Notes: generated by a model from the sequence alone, not told the origin. A stretch of DNA of 64,000 bases from an uncultured Faecalibacterium sp. (GCA_934511465.1 CAKSWG010000002.1:1-64000); one strand, 5' to 3'. Positions 1-8,834 are shown, numbered from the stretch's first letter. A program made the numbers and translations.

Positions 1-224
1 TCGCCCTTCAGCCGCACATCGCCCTCAATGCGCACATTCGGCACAAGGTCGTTCATGCGGTTGAGCGTTTTCAGAAAAGTGGACTTGCCGCAGCCGGAAG
101 GGCCGATGAGAGCGGTGATCTCCCGCTCGCCCACGTCCAGCGAGATACCTTTCAGCGCCTTGAAGTCGCCGTACCAGAGGTTCAGGTCTTTTGCCGAAAT
201 GACCGGCACATTCGTGTTTTCCAT
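1..224 (-). CDS. pstB: Phosphate ABC transporter ATP-binding protein PstB (N-terminal part)
   Basis: This is the cytoplasmic ATPase of the high-affinity phosphate importer, cut by the window edge so that only about 74 N-terminal residues are visible. The start ATG at 224-222 is followed by a peptide with the PstB signature [18 protein letters not shown] and the Walker A motif GPSGCGKST. After it comes the PstB-typical LNRMNDLVP. It follows pstC and pstA on the same strand, which fits the usual pstSCAB order. A dispersed repeat separates it from pstA, so its expression may be partly uncoupled from the upstream genes. Identification is firm even though the gene is incomplete. Confidence 0.96.
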   Translation of the reverse strand, partial: MENTNVPVISAKDLNLWYGDFKALKGISLDVGEREITALIGPSGCGKSTFLKTLNRMNDLVPNVRIEGDVRLKG

Positions 225-267
225 AGAGTACCTCTTATTTTATAGGATGATCGCATTTTTTCAGCAT

Positions 268-466
268 CCTCGCCCTCTCCGTCATTGCTTGCGCAATGCC
301 ACACTCCCCCTTTTGTCACCTGCGGTGACATCTTCCCCCGGCGCGGGGGAAGTCTTTCCTCAAAGTGAGAGGCCTTGGCAGTCCATGCGAAGCTTTCGGT
401 TTCGCCAGAGGCTCTCCCTTTGGGAGAGCTGTCGAGACACGAAGTGCCGAGACTGAGAGGGCGAGG
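268..466. repeat. Dispersed palindromic repeat, copy R1
   Basis: A 199-bp element fills most of the pstA-pstB gap. Its ends are a perfect 12-bp inverted repeat, CCTCGCCCTCTC and GAGAGGGCGAGG. Inside are smaller palindromes such as GTCACCTGCGGTGAC, a CTTCCCCCGG/GGGGGAAG arm pair and CTCTCCCTTTGGGAGAG. Five related copies occur elsewhere in the window (near 7.8, 20.9, 28.2, 31.8 and 32.7 kb). There is no coding capacity, so it resembles a MITE- or BIME-like element. Confidence 0.85.
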
Positions 467-490
467 CCGCTATCAAATATCTGCAATCTT

Positions 491-1348
491 TTACTGTTTC
501 TGTTTCAGCTTAGTCTTTGCCAGCCGCGCCGCAAGGTTGATGGCCAGCACCAGCACCAGCAGCACCGCACCGATGCCCCATGCGGAAGCAAAGTCGCCGT
601 CCTCAAAGGCACGCAGGTACAGCAGCACCGACAGGGTGGCACCGTTGGAGGTGTAGGCTTTGGCCACGCTCTTGGCAATGACCTCTGCGGCACCGGCGGT
701 GAAGAGCAGGGCGGCGCTTTCGCCCACGATGCGGCCCACAGCCAGAATGCAGCCGGTCACGATGCCGTCGATGCTGCAGGGCAGCACGATGGTGCGGATG
801 ATGTGCCACTTGCCTGCACCCAGACCCATGGCACCCTCCCGGTAGCCCTGCGGCACCGTCTTGAGGGATTCCTGCGTGGTGCGGATGATGGTGGGCAGGT
901 TCATGACCACCAGCGTGAGCGAACCGGACAGCAGACAGGTCTGGAAGCCCAGCGCCTGACTGAACACCAGCATACCCACCAGACCGTAGATGATGCTGGG
1001 GATGCCCGCCAGCGTTTCGTTGGTGAACTCGATGACCTCGATGAGCCGCCGGTTGGAGGCGTATTCGGTCAGGTAGACCGCCGCACCCACGCCCAGCGGC
1101 AATACGATGAGTAATGTCAGCACAATGACATACAGGGTGTTGAGGATGGCGGGCAGAATGCCGTCGGTCTTTTTCAGCACACTGGCGGTGGTGGAAAGGA
1201 ATTTCCAGCTGATGTGGGGGATGCCCCGCACCAGCACCATGCCGATGATACCGGCCACCAGCACCATCACCAGCACGGCGCTGGCCCAGACCAGTGCGGT
1301 CATGACCCGGTTCCACATCTGACGGGAAGGTGAAAGGCCCTTATTCAT
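491..1348 (-). CDS. pstA: Phosphate ABC transporter permease PstA
   Basis: A 285-residue integral membrane subunit that, with PstC, forms the phosphate channel. Six or so hydrophobic segments are visible, starting with the helix after MNKGLSPSRQMWNRVM. The region around residues 130-200, with TLAGIPSIIYGLVG and EGAMGLGAGKWHIIRTIVLP, matches the PstA/MetI-type coupling loop that contacts PstB. Its start overlaps the pstC end by 8 bp, so the two are translationally coupled. The length is normal for PstA. The stop is followed by a repeat element rather than directly by pstB. Confidence 0.96.
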   Translation of the reverse strand: MNKGLSPSRQMWNRVMTALVWASAVLVMVLVAGIIGMVLVRGIPHISWKFLSTTASVLKKTDGILPAILNTLYVIVLTLLIVLPLGVGAAVYLTEYASNRRLIEVIEFTNETLAGIPSIIYGLVGMLVFSQALGFQTCLLSGSLTLVVMNLPTIIRTTQESLKTVPQGYREGAMGLGAGKWHIIRTIVLPCSIDGIVTGCILAVGRIVGESAALLFTAGAAEVIAKSVAKAYTSNGATLSVLLYLRAFEDGDFASAWGIGAVLLVLVLAINLAARLAKTKLKQKQ

Positions 1349-2252
1349 CGCGGCTTCCTCCCTTCAGCACAACGTTCAGCACAACATTGATGATCATGAT
1401 AAAGACGAACAGCACCAGCGCGATGCTGAACAGCGCCTGCCGCTGCAGACCGCCGGCATAGCTCATCTCCTTGGCGATGGCGGTGGTCAGGAAGGTGACG
1501 CTGCGGAAGGGGCTGTCCGGCATGTTGGGGCTGTTGCCTGCCACCATCATCACCGCCATGGCCTCGCCGATGGCACGGCCGATGCCCAGCACAACGCCTG
1601 CGGCAATGCCGCTTTTGGCAGCCGGGATGCTGATCTTGAACCACGTTTCGGTGTCGGTGGCACCCAGTGCCAGACTGCCCTGCTCATACTCCGGCGGCAC
1701 GGCATTCAGCGCCGTGACCGACACGGACACGATGCTGGGCAGGATCATAATAGAAAGCACCACGATGGCGCTGAGCAGGCAGGCACCGGAAGCCTTGCCG
1801 AAGGTCTTTGCCACGGCGGGCACCAGCACCTGCATGCCCAGCAGGCCGAACACCACGCTGGGGATGCCGGACAGCAGCTCGATGGCAGTGACCACCACGG
1901 TGCGCAGCTTAGGGTCGGCGGCCTTGGAGAGGAACACCGCCGTCAGCAGGCCGATGGGCACGCCGAGGATGGCAGCGCCCAGCGTGCCGTAGATGCTGGA
2001 CAGGATAAAGGGCAGGATGCCGAACAGCGGCTGGGCTGCCGTGGAGGCCCACTTTGTGCCGAACAGAAATTGGAACAGGCCGATCTTGTGGATGGCCGGC
2101 ACGCCGGAGATCACCATGTACACCGAGATAAGCACCACACAGCCCACCGCCAGCATACCGCACAGGAAGAAGATGAAGTTCATCACCGCTTCCAGCCATT
2201 CGGCGGGGGTGCGGGGCAGCCGCACCCGGCTCAGATAGGATTTTTTGTTCAT
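1341..2252 (-). CDS. pstC: Phosphate ABC transporter permease PstC
   Basis: The second permease subunit of the phosphate importer, 303 residues with about six membrane helices. Family features are visible: LSGIPSVVFGLLGMQVLVP in the middle, EQGSLALGATDTETWFKISIP as the coupling helix, and GRAIGEAMAVMMVAGN near the C-terminus. All are characteristic of PstC. It lies downstream of pstS, separated by about 125 bp containing a stable hairpin, and overlaps pstA. Expression is expected to follow phosphate limitation with the rest of the operon; that is known of the family and not shown here. Confidence 0.96.
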   Translation of the reverse strand: MNKKSYLSRVRLPRTPAEWLEAVMNFIFFLCGMLAVGCVVLISVYMVISGVPAIHKIGLFQFLFGTKWASTAAQPLFGILPFILSSIYGTLGAAILGVPIGLLTAVFLSKAADPKLRTVVVTAIELLSGIPSVVFGLLGMQVLVPAVAKTFGKASGACLLSAIVVLSIMILPSIVSVSVTALNAVPPEYEQGSLALGATDTETWFKISIPAAKSGIAAGVVLGIGRAIGEAMAVMMVAGNSPNMPDSPFRSVTFLTTAIAKEMSYAGGLQRQALFSIALVLFVFIMIINVVLNVVLKGGSRDE

Positions 2253-2272
2253 AGCTGAAATCCTTTATAAAA

Positions 2273-2309
2273 GCCGCGTCGGCCCGCAGAAACGGCAGCC
2301 CGACGCGGC
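2273..2309 (-). terminator. Intercistronic hairpin between pstS and pstC
   Basis: The arms GCCGCGTCGG and CCGACGCGGC form a GC-rich stem on the minus-strand transcript and are followed by a short T run. It lies between pstS and pstC. It probably acts as a partial terminator or RNA-stabilising hairpin that keeps PstS more abundant than the membrane subunits. Confidence 0.6.
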
Positions 2310-2376
2310 AGTTTTCTTGTTCAGATGCGGGGCAGGCGGTTCACCGGGGAGCTTTCCCCGGCAAACCACCCGGTAA

Positions 2377-3270
2377 TTACTCGTTCACCGGCACAGCGCC
2401 TGCGGTGCGGATGAGGTCGGCAGCGTCCTTGCTGGTGGCAAAGTCCACAAAGGCCTGTGCCTGCTCCGACAGGGTCACGCTCTTGTTGGTGACGAACACG
2501 AAGGGACGCTGGATCTTGTAGCTGCCATCCTTGACGGTATCCTCGCTGCACTCCACACCCTCCACGGTGACCATGGCAACGGTGTCGCCCACAGCGGACA
2601 GGGAAGCGTAGCCGACGGCCAGAGGGTTGGCCTCCACAGCGCTGATGACTGCGCCGGTAGCGGTCAGCTCCTGTGCGTACTTGCAGCTGTCCTTCACGTC
2701 CACGATGCTCTCAAAGCCATCACGGGTGCCGGAACCGGCCTCGCGGCCCACCAGAACGATCTCGCCGTCGTCGCCGCCCACATCCTTCCAGTTGGTGATC
2801 TCGCCGGTGAACATCTGCTTCAGCTGGTCTACGGTCAGGTCTGCCACCTTGCTGGCCTTGTTGACAACAATGGCGATGCCGTCCAGAGCCACGATGGTGC
2901 CGTCCACGTCGTTCTTCTCGTCGTCCTTCAGGGCGCGGGAGGACAGGCCGATGTCCAGCGTCTTATCGGTAGCACCGGTGATGCCTGCGCCGGAACCGGT
3001 GGGGTCGTAGCTGACGGTGACACCCGGCTCCACCTCGGCAAAGCCCTCGGTCAGGGCAGCGATGACGTTCTTCATAGAGGTAGAACCACCGGTAGCCACA
3101 TTGCCGGACAGGGTGCCTGCGGCGGTCTCAGCAGCGGCAGAAGAAGAGGTGGACTCTGCAGCAGAGGATGCCACAGTGGAAGAGGCTGCGCCGCCGCAGG
3201 CGGTCAGAGCCATCGCTGCAGCAGCAGCGCCGCAGACAGTGATAAACGAACGACGAGTGATCTTTTTCAT
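2377..3270 (-). CDS. pstS: Phosphate-binding lipoprotein PstS
   Basis: The extracellular phosphate-binding protein of the Pst importer, 297 residues. The start at 3270 is chosen because GGAGGAAAAGGGTT directly precedes it; an upstream in-frame ATG lacks such a site. The N-terminus MKKITRRSFITVCG leads through a hydrophobic stretch to the lipobox LTAC at about residues 21-24, so the protein is lipid-anchored. The twin-arginine TRRSF is unusual for PstS. Binding-site segments GGSTSMKNVIAAL, DPTGSGAGI and GREAGSGTRDGFE, typical of PBP-like phosphate binders, are present. Upstream, the minus strand holds TTTACA and TGACAC spaced by 6 bp around 3433-3450, which could be part of a Pho-type box; that is weak. 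Confidence 0.95.
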   Translation of the reverse strand: MKKITRRSFITVCGAAAAAMALTACGGAASSTVASSAAESTSSSAAAETAAGTLSGNVATGGSTSMKNVIAALTEGFAEVEPGVTVSYDPTGSGAGITGATDKTLDIGLSSRALKDDEKNDVDGTIVALDGIAIVVNKASKVADLTVDQLKQMFTGEITNWKDVGGDDGEIVLVGREAGSGTRDGFESIVDVKDSCKYAQELTATGAVISAVEANPLAVGYASLSAVGDTVAMVTVEGVECSEDTVKDGSYKIQRPFVFVTNKSVTLSEQAQAFVDFATSKDAADLIRTAGAVPVNE

Positions 3271-3532
3271 AACCCTTTTCCTCCAATAAATGCCGGAATG
3301 CATTTCCGGCCGATGTTTTCTTATTTTGATGTGTTTTCCTCGGGAACGGCCTTATTGTACCGCACCGCCATGCGCGCTGCGACCATGTACGCGCAAAATG
3401 GAGGTAAAGCTTTGCAGACTGTTTTTGCGGGCGTGTCAGCTCTGTGTAAAGCCGGGATGAAAAATCTGCACTCGGATTTTACAAACAGGATAAATATGCC
3501 GAAAATGCCATTTTCCGGCTGGGCAAAGTGAC
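3271..3532. other. Intergenic region upstream of pstS
   Basis: About 260 bases between pstS and the terminator of the next gene. I see a possible minus-strand -10 (TACAAT, 3359-3354) without a good -35, as expected for an activator-dependent promoter, and the weak Pho-like hexamers noted under pstS. There is no convincing reading frame or RNA gene. Confidence 0.4.
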
Positions 3533-3566
3533 AAAAAAAAGAAGGCGCTCCATAGGGAGCACCTTC
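3533..3566 (-). terminator. Rho-independent terminator of the lipoprotein gene
   Basis: On the minus strand GAAGGTGCTCCC/GGAGCGCCTTC form a stem around TAT and are followed by eight T residues. It lies about 40 bases past the stop of the minus-strand lipoprotein gene. Confidence 0.85.
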
Positions 3567-3603
3567 CGTTTTGATCGTCGTCTAATATGATCCGTGTTCA
3601 GAA

Positions 3604-4152
3604 TCAATCTGCGGGCGTCGGGTCTGTATTCAGCACAAGGAATGTTTTACCCTTTTGTACGATATACAGCTTTCCCTCTACATTGTTGAGCTTGACCGTT
3701 ACCTCCACCGGGGTTCCGGCGGCGATCTTCTCATAGGCTTCCTCTGTCGGGATCGTCATTTCGACATTGACGGTCGCCTTGCTCATGAACCAGTTCAGGC
3801 CTGCAAAATTCGACATCGCAAGCTTGCCGGTCGGTTTGACCGTACTCAGAGAAGCCGTGCCAATCTTACCCGTAAACATTCCTGCACAGGACAGTTCCTG
3901 GAATGTGCCTCCCGCATTCTTATCAAATGTAATATCTGCCTTTGCCGTGATCTTATACGAAGAGCTTCCGGTGCCATATTCTTCTGCACACGTATTCGCA
4001 CTGTACAGTTTCACCGTATATGCTCCCAGCTTCACCTCATCGGTCGCAGCACTTCCACCGCCGCAGCCGACCAGCACACCGGACAAAGAGATTGCTGCAG
4101 CCGCAGCTGCTACGCTCTTCATAAAGGTACGCCGGGTCATTTTTTCTGCCAT
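3604..4152 (-). CDS. Secreted lipoprotein with twin-arginine-like signal, unknown function
   Basis: A 182-residue protein of unknown function. The N-terminus MAEKMTRRTFMKSVAAAA contains a twin-arginine-like TRRTFMK followed by an alanine-rich hydrophobic stretch and a lipobox (VLVGC, Cys near residue 30), so it should be exported and lipid-anchored. The mature part is rich in beta-type, Thr/Lys/Gly-containing segments and has no catalytic motif I recognise. A short family-like pattern such as LGAYTVKLYSAN suggests an immunoglobulin-like or DUF4352-type fold, which is only a guess. It is a single gene with its own terminator. The start could also be the Met five residues on. Confidence 0.75.
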   Translation of the reverse strand: MAEKMTRRTFMKSVAAAAAAISLSGVLVGCGGGSAATDEVKLGAYTVKLYSANTCAEEYGTGSSSYKITAKADITFDKNAGGTFQELSCAGMFTGKIGTASLSTVKPTGKLAMSNFAGLNWFMSKATVNVEMTIPTEEAYEKIAAGTPVEVTVKLNNVEGKLYIVQKGKTFLVLNTDPTPAD

Positions 4153-4230
4153 AATATTGCCCTCCTCTAAAAGCGTTTTGCTGTGCTTTTAGCGTACCAC
4201 TTTTTGGGAGTCTGTCAACAAAAACAGGGC

Positions 4231-4270
4231 AAAAAGGCGCTCTGTACACATAATTTGCACAGAGCGCCTT
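4231..4270 (-). terminator. Rho-independent terminator of the GNAT gene
   Basis: The arms AAGGCGCTCTGT and ACAGAGCGCCTT are a perfect 12-bp pair. On the minus strand they are followed by TTTTT. It starts a few bases after the acetyltransferase stop codon. Confidence 0.9.
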
Positions 4271-4274
4271 CTGC

Positions 4275-4874
4275 TCAGCAGTATTTTGTTCCGTCCGGGC
4301 AGTAGAACTGCACGTACTTCTGCCACTCGGTCTCGCTGATGGTGCGGCGGTAGCAGTCCACCAGTGCATCCACGGCCTGCCGGTCCGCAAAGGTACCGGC
4401 CCCCGGGCAGTCCAGCACCAGAATGCGGAACCATGCATCAAACAGATGCTCGGTGAAGCCGGAGTCCCGGGCCCCGCACCGGGCATAAAAGCCCAGCCGC
4501 CGCACCGCCATTGTCTCGTCCTCCGCCTTATCCGGGCATTCGGCCTCAATGAGGATGGCCTGTGCACCCCGCTCGTGCTGCGGCAGGTCGGCCAGCAGCT
4601 GCGCGCCCAGCCCTGCAGCACGGTATTCCGGCAGCACGGCAAAGTAATCCAGCTGGCTCACCCTGCTGCCCGCCGGGCGCACCATGAGCAGATACGCCGC
4701 CAGTGTTTCGCCGTCGAACACGCCCCATGTGTGGGCTGTGCCGCTGGCTTCGCTGTTCAGGATCATGCTCAGGGGTTTGAGCTCCGTGGGCGGGAAGTCC
4801 CGCCGCATTTCGTCCAGATAGACCCGCGTCAGCTCTTTTTCGTTCAGTTTCCGCCAGTTGTACGTTTTGCTCAT
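4275..4874 (-). CDS. GNAT-family N-acetyltransferase
   Basis: A 199-residue acetyl-CoA-dependent transferase of the GNAT fold; the substrate is unknown. The acetyl-CoA loop is visible as YRAAGLGAQLLADLP (R/Q-x-x-G-x-G/A type) after the beta-strand LDYFAVLPE, in the usual place about residues 95-115. The start at 4874 (MSKTYNWRKL) is preferred over an upstream in-frame ATG because GGGAGGAGAAA lies just before it. It is monocistronic between two terminators. GNAT identity is clear, but nothing nearby indicates the acceptor. Confidence 0.85.
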   Translation of the reverse strand: MSKTYNWRKLNEKELTRVYLDEMRRDFPPTELKPLSMILNSEASGTAHTWGVFDGETLAAYLLMVRPAGSRVSQLDYFAVLPEYRAAGLGAQLLADLPQHERGAQAILIEAECPDKAEDETMAVRRLGFYARCGARDSGFTEHLFDAWFRILVLDCPGAGTFADRQAVDALVDCYRRTISETEWQKYVQFYCPDGTKYC

Positions 4875-4944
4875 CGCTTTCTCCTCCCGGGCAGGTGCGC
4901 CCTGTTTTGCTGCTTCCAGTATAGCATACTCCGTGCGGGAACGC

Positions 4945-4989
4945 AAAAAGCCGCCGGGAGCGGACAGCTGAGTCCCGTCTCCCGGCGGC
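4945..4989 (-). terminator. Rho-independent terminator of the PTS gene
   Basis: On the minus strand GCCGCCGGGAG pairs with CTCCCGGCGGC, followed by TTTTT. It lies about 60 bases past the stop of the EIICB gene. Confidence 0.9.
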
Positions 4990-5050
4990 AGTTTTATGAT
5001 GGTGCGGGATCAACCAGTCTCCCGCATCGGGTCAGATGGAACGCCTTGTG

Positions 5051-6517
5051 TTACAGCATCTTCTTCAGCTCGTCGTACACGAACTGGACCTTGGTGCCGA
5101 TGATCACCTGGCAGGCAGTCTTGCTGGGACGGATGACACCGGCAGCACCAGCAGCCTTGACGGCCTTCTCGTCCACCTTGGCGTTATCCTTGACCTCAAA
5201 GCGCAGACGGGTTGCGCAGTAACCAACTTCCTTCACGTTCTCCTTGCCGCCGACAGCAGCCAGAACAGCGGAAGCAACTTCGGTGTAGTTGTTGTTTGCC
5301 AGAACGACCTTCTTCTCAGACTCTTCGTCCTCGTCCTCACGGCCGGGGGTCTTCAGGTCGAACTTGGTGATGGCAAAGTAGAACACTGCGTAGAACACCA
5401 CGAAGGCTGCGATGCCCAGAGGAATGATCATCCAGGTCTTGGCAGCTGCGGGCAGGGAAGCAGAGAACACCAGGTCGGTAGCACCTGCGGAGAAGCAGAA
5501 GCCAGCACGGAAACCGGAGTAGTAGGTGATGATGGTGAAGATGCCGTACAGAGCGGAGTACACAACGTACAGCGGGAAGCACAGGAACATGAAGCCGAAC
5601 TCGAAGGGCTCGGTAACGCCGCAGACGAATGCGCAGATTGCAGCGGACAGAACCAGACCGATGGCGGCCTTCTTGTTCTTAGCGGTCTTGACCATAGCCA
5701 GAGCAGCGCCCAGGATACCGAACATCATGCAGGGGAAGAAGCCGGACATGTACATACCAAGGCTCCAGCCCACATCAGCAGAGGTCTCGCCAGCCCAGAA
5801 GTGGCTCAGGTCGCCCAGACCGATGGTATCGAACCAGAACACGTTGTTCAGAGCGTGGTGCAGGCCGGTGGGGATGAGCAGACGGTTCAGGAAGGCGTAG
5901 ATGCCAGCGCCGATGCCGCCCATGCCAGCGATGCCGTTGCCGATTGCGACCAGAGCGTCGAAGATGACGGGCCAGACGAACAGCAGAACAACGGACACCA
6001 GAATGGAGATCAGACCGGTAGCGATTGCAACGAAGCGCTTGCCGGAGAAGAATGCCAGCCAGTCAGGCAGCTGGATATCCTTGAACTTGTTATAGCAGGC
6101 AGCGCCCACAATAGCGGCCAGAATGCCGATGAAGGAGTTGCCGGCGACCTTCTGGAAGGCGATGTAGGTAGCAGTGCCTTCTTCCAGGTGACGGACCATG
6201 CCGACCACGCCGGGGTTCAGCAGCTGCTGCATCATCAGGAAGCTGACCAGACCGGCCAGACCTGCGGTGCCGTCGTTGTCAGCAAGGCCGACAGCGGCAC
6301 CAATGGCAAACAGCCATGCCATGTTATCGATCAGAGCGCCGCCTGCCTTGACCAGCAGGAAGCCAACGGTGTAAGCTGCACCGGAGGTTGCAGCACCGGG
6401 AACGCCCATAACGCCCGGAGCAAGGGCATAACCGAGGCCCATCAGGATACCGCAGATCGGCAGGACCGCGACGGGGAGCATCAATGCTTTGCCCAGTTTC
6501 TGGAGATACTTCATCAT
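5051..6517 (-). CDS. nagE: PTS sugar permease EIICB, N-acetylglucosamine/glucose family
   Basis: A 488-residue fused PTS protein that carries a sugar across the membrane and phosphorylates it. Residues 1-380 form the EIIC channel, with about ten hydrophobic segments and family motifs DNMAWLFAIGAAVGLA, NRLLIPTGLHHALNNVFWF and GVTEPFEFGFMFL. Residues 410-488 form the EIIB domain; its phosphocysteine lies in VGYCATRLRFEVKD. No EIIA is fused. The sequence around LHHALNN and the LKTPGRE linker look most like NagE, so N-acetylglucosamine is my first guess and glucose the alternative. The start at 6517 is chosen because AAGGAGGA lies about 10 bases upstream; the ATG at 6526 would be too close. The energy-coupling enzyme I-like gene lies 5 kb away. 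Confidence 0.88.
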   Translation of the reverse strand: MMKYLQKLGKALMLPVAVLPICGILMGLGYALAPGVMGVPGAATSGAAYTVGFLLVKAGGALIDNMAWLFAIGAAVGLADNDGTAGLAGLVSFLMMQQLLNPGVVGMVRHLEEGTATYIAFQKVAGNSFIGILAAIVGAACYNKFKDIQLPDWLAFFSGKRFVAIATGLISILVSVVLLFVWPVIFDALVAIGNGIAGMGGIGAGIYAFLNRLLIPTGLHHALNNVFWFDTIGLGDLSHFWAGETSADVGWSLGMYMSGFFPCMMFGILGAALAMVKTAKNKKAAIGLVLSAAICAFVCGVTEPFEFGFMFLCFPLYVVYSALYGIFTIITYYSGFRAGFCFSAGATDLVFSASLPAAAKTWMIIPLGIAAFVVFYAVFYFAITKFDLKTPGREDEDEESEKKVVLANNNYTEVASAVLAAVGGKENVKEVGYCATRLRFEVKDNAKVDEKAVKAAGAAGVIRPSKTACQVIIGTKVQFVYDELKKML

Positions 6518-6765
6518 AAAGCACATTCCTCCTTAAGAAATGTTTGTGTTTACAGACGCCTCTGGTTGCAGGCCGTCCATAATTCCGTAATAGAATAGTA
6601 ACATATTTCCGCAAAAAAAGAAAGTCCCTTTCGCCTTTTTTCTATCAAAATGCATCAAAAGTCCTCATTTGGCCGCTTTTCAGTCGATAATTTTTGGGTT
6701 TTCCGCACAAGGGTCGTCTTTATGTTGAAAATTCTTTTCTTTTTACGTACATTTTGCCCAAAGGC

Positions 6766-6794
6766 TTGCATCCCACAGCCGAATCGGGTACTAT
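6766..6794 (+). promoter_or_regulatory. Sigma-70-type promoter of prmA
   Basis: TTGCAT at 6766-6771 and TACTAT at 6789-6794 are separated by 17 bases, followed about 40 bases on by AAGGAGG and the prmA start. The rest of the 6518-6765 gap, which also holds the start region of the minus-strand PTS gene, shows no other gene. Confidence 0.7.
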
Positions 6795-6835
6795 ACTATT
6801 ATAAGAAAAGCCGGGAACCGAAGGAGGTTTACTTT

Positions 6836-7750
6836 ATGGAATGGACTGATATCCGCCTGACCGTGGCCAAGGCCGATGCCGACAACGCCGAAGCCGTTGC
6901 CACCATGATCGCCGAGGGCGGCATCTATATCGAAGACTACAGCGACATCGAGCAGCAGGTGGCCGAGATCGCCCATGTGGATCTGATCGAGCAGGAGCTG
7001 CTGGACAAGCCCCGCGACACCGTGATCATCCATATGTATCTGGAGCCGGGTGCTTCCCCCGTGGAGACGCTGGCCCTCATTGCCGCCCGCATGGAAGCCG
7101 CCGGCATCGCCTACACCGCAGAGACCGAGGGCGTGGAGCAGGAGGACTGGCAGAACGGCTGGCGCAAGTATTATCACCCCCTGGAGATCGGCAAACGGCT
7201 GGCGGTGGTGCCCTCGTGGCAGCAGTACGACACCGACCGGGTAAAGCTGATCCTTGACCCGGGCCTTGCCTTCGGCACCGGCGGCCACGAGACCACCAGC
7301 CTGTGCATGGAAGCGCTGGACGAGCGGGTGACCGGCGGCGAGCGGGTGCTGGACATCGGCACCGGCAGCGGCATCCTTGCCATTGCGGCGCTGAAGCTGG
7401 GTGCTGCCGTGGCCGAGGGCGTGGACATCGACCCTGTGGCGGTGCGTACCGCCGGGGAGAACGCCGCCCTGAATGGCGTGCAGGACAAGCTGACCGTGCT
7501 GGTGGGCGACCTTTCGGACAAGGCCAGCGGCAAATACGACATCATCACCGCCAACATCGTGGCCAACGCCATCCTGTCTCTGGCCCCCGCCGTGCCGGGC
7601 CTGATGGCAGAGGGTGCCACCTTTATTGCCAGCGGCATCATCGACAGCCGCAAGGACGAAGTGATCGCCGGGCTGGAAACGGCCGGCCTTGCCGTTGTGG
7701 AAGTGAAGGAGAAGCGCGGCTGGGAGTGCATCGTCTGCAAAAAAGCGTAA
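6836..7750 (+). CDS. prmA: Ribosomal protein L11 methyltransferase PrmA
   Basis: A SAM-dependent methyltransferase that trimethylates ribosomal protein L11, 304 residues in the cytoplasm. The N-terminal third (MEWTDIRLTVAKADADNAEAV) is the L11-binding region. The catalytic half shows FGTGGHETTSLCMEAL, SAM-binding motif I VLDIGTGSGILAIAALKLGA and the ANIVANAIL motif in the position of NPPY. The start at 6836 follows AAGGAGGTTT; a longer upstream reading frame has no ribosome site. It is followed, across a repeat element, by rsmE, a common pairing in Firmicutes, so both likely belong to one translation-related unit. Confidence 0.96.
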   Translation: MEWTDIRLTVAKADADNAEAVATMIAEGGIYIEDYSDIEQQVAEIAHVDLIEQELLDKPRDTVIIHMYLEPGASPVETLALIAARMEAAGIAYTAETEGVEQEDWQNGWRKYYHPLEIGKRLAVVPSWQQYDTDRVKLILDPGLAFGTGGHETTSLCMEALDERVTGGERVLDIGTGSGILAIAALKLGAAVAEGVDIDPVAVRTAGENAALNGVQDKLTVLVGDLSDKASGKYDIITANIVANAILSLAPAVPGLMAEGATFIASGIIDSRKDEVIAGLETAGLAVVEVKEKRGWECIVCKKA

Positions 7751-7782
7751 TTACAGAAGCTTTCATGATTTCTTTCAGCTGG

Positions 7783-7970
7783 CTTGCCCTCTCCGTCACC
7801 TTCGGTGCCACCTCTCCCAAAGGGAGAGGCCTTGGCAAAGAGATGAAGTTTGCGTGGACTGCCAAGGGCTCCCACTTTGAGGAAAGACTTCCCCCGGCCG
7901 GGGGAAGATGTCACCATAGGTGACAAAAGGAGGAATCTGGATTTGCGAAGCAAAGACTGAGAGGGCGAGG
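7783..7970. repeat. Dispersed palindromic repeat, copy R2
   Basis: A 188-bp copy between prmA and rsmE. The left end CTTGCCCTCTC and right end GAGAGGGCGAGG match the family ends with one change. Interior palindromes include CTCTCCCAAAGGGAGAG and a CTTCCCCCGGCCGGGGGAAG arm. Module order is opposite to R1, so it lies in reverse orientation. Confidence 0.85.
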
Positions 7971-7989
7971 ACGTTTAAGGAGAACCACT

Positions 7990-8733
7990 ATGCCGCACCG
8001 TTATTTTACCACCGAGATCTCTGACGGCACCGCCACCCTGCGCGGGGCCGATGCCCACCATCTTGCCCGCGTGATGCGCGCAAGGCTGGGCGATACTGTT
8101 ATTTTATGCGACGGCAACGCCGTGGAATACACCGCCACCATCACCGGCTTTGGGGACGAGTGCGTGGAGTTCCGGGTGGAGCCGGGCTATCCCAGCGCCG
8201 CCGAACCCGGCGTGGAAGTGACCCTGCTGGCCGGTTATCCCAAGCAGGACAAGCTGGAGCAGATCATCAAACACGGCGTGGAGCTGGGCGCAGCCCACTT
8301 CATCCCCTTCTTCAGCCGGTACTGCGTGGCCGCGCCCAAAAAAGAGGAGCAGAAAAACGAGCGCTACAACCGCATTGCAGCGGAAGCCGCCAAGCAGTGC
8401 GGCCGGGGCGTTCTGCCGGATGTGGCCCTGCCGCTGCCCAACTTCGGGGCCGTGTGCCGCACCTTTGACCAGTATGACCTTGTGCTGTTCTGCTACGAGT
8501 GCGGCGGCGCGCCCCTGCGCCAGCTGCTGGCCCAGACCGCACCCGCCGACGGCAGAAAGCTAAAAATCGCCATCGTGACCGGAGCCGAGGGCGGCTTTGC
8601 CGCCGAGGAAGCCGAGATGGCCGCAAAGGCCGGAGCCAGAACGGTGGGCCTTGGCCCCCGCATCCTGCGGTGCGAGACCGCCCCGCTGGCAGTGCTGGCC
8701 TCCGTCATGACCCTGACCGGGGATCTGGAGTAA
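7990..8733 (+). CDS. rsmE: 16S rRNA (uracil-1498-N3)-methyltransferase RsmE
   Basis: A SPOUT-fold methyltransferase that methylates U1498 of 16S rRNA, 247 residues. The N-terminal PUA-like part (MPHRYFTTEI ... HHLARVMRARLGD) binds RNA. The C-terminal trefoil-knot segment shows VTGAEGGFAAEEAEMA and LGPRILRCETAPLAVLA, both diagnostic of RsmE. It starts 19 bases after repeat R2, with AAGGAGAACCACT as ribosome binding site overlapping the repeat edge. A strong terminator follows. Confidence 0.96.
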   Translation: MPHRYFTTEISDGTATLRGADAHHLARVMRARLGDTVILCDGNAVEYTATITGFGDECVEFRVEPGYPSAAEPGVEVTLLAGYPKQDKLEQIIKHGVELGAAHFIPFFSRYCVAAPKKEEQKNERYNRIAAEAAKQCGRGVLPDVALPLPNFGAVCRTFDQYDLVLFCYECGGAPLRQLLAQTAPADGRKLKIAIVTGAEGGFAAEEAEMAAKAGARTVGLGPRILRCETAPLAVLASVMTLTGDLE

Positions 8734-8785
8734 CCGGAGCTCCGGCGGGCGGCACGCCTACCATAAAAGAAAAATTCTGACCTAC

Positions 8786-8834
8786 GGGTTCGGGAAAGTC
8801 TGCGGGCTTTCCCGGGCCCGTTTTTTATTTTTTG
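8786..8834 (+). terminator. Rho-independent terminator after rsmE
   Basis: GGGTTCGGGAAAG pairs with CTTTCCCGGGCCC around a short loop, followed by TTTTTTATTTTTT on the plus strand. Confidence 0.9.

Noticed and set aside
3433..3450. Pho box upstream of pstS
   Set aside because: Only two loose hexamers with 12-base periodicity; not enough to call.
5036..6598. Long plus-strand frame opposite the PTS gene
   Set aside because: His/Gln/Gly-rich antisense shadow; the minus strand encodes an intact EIICB.
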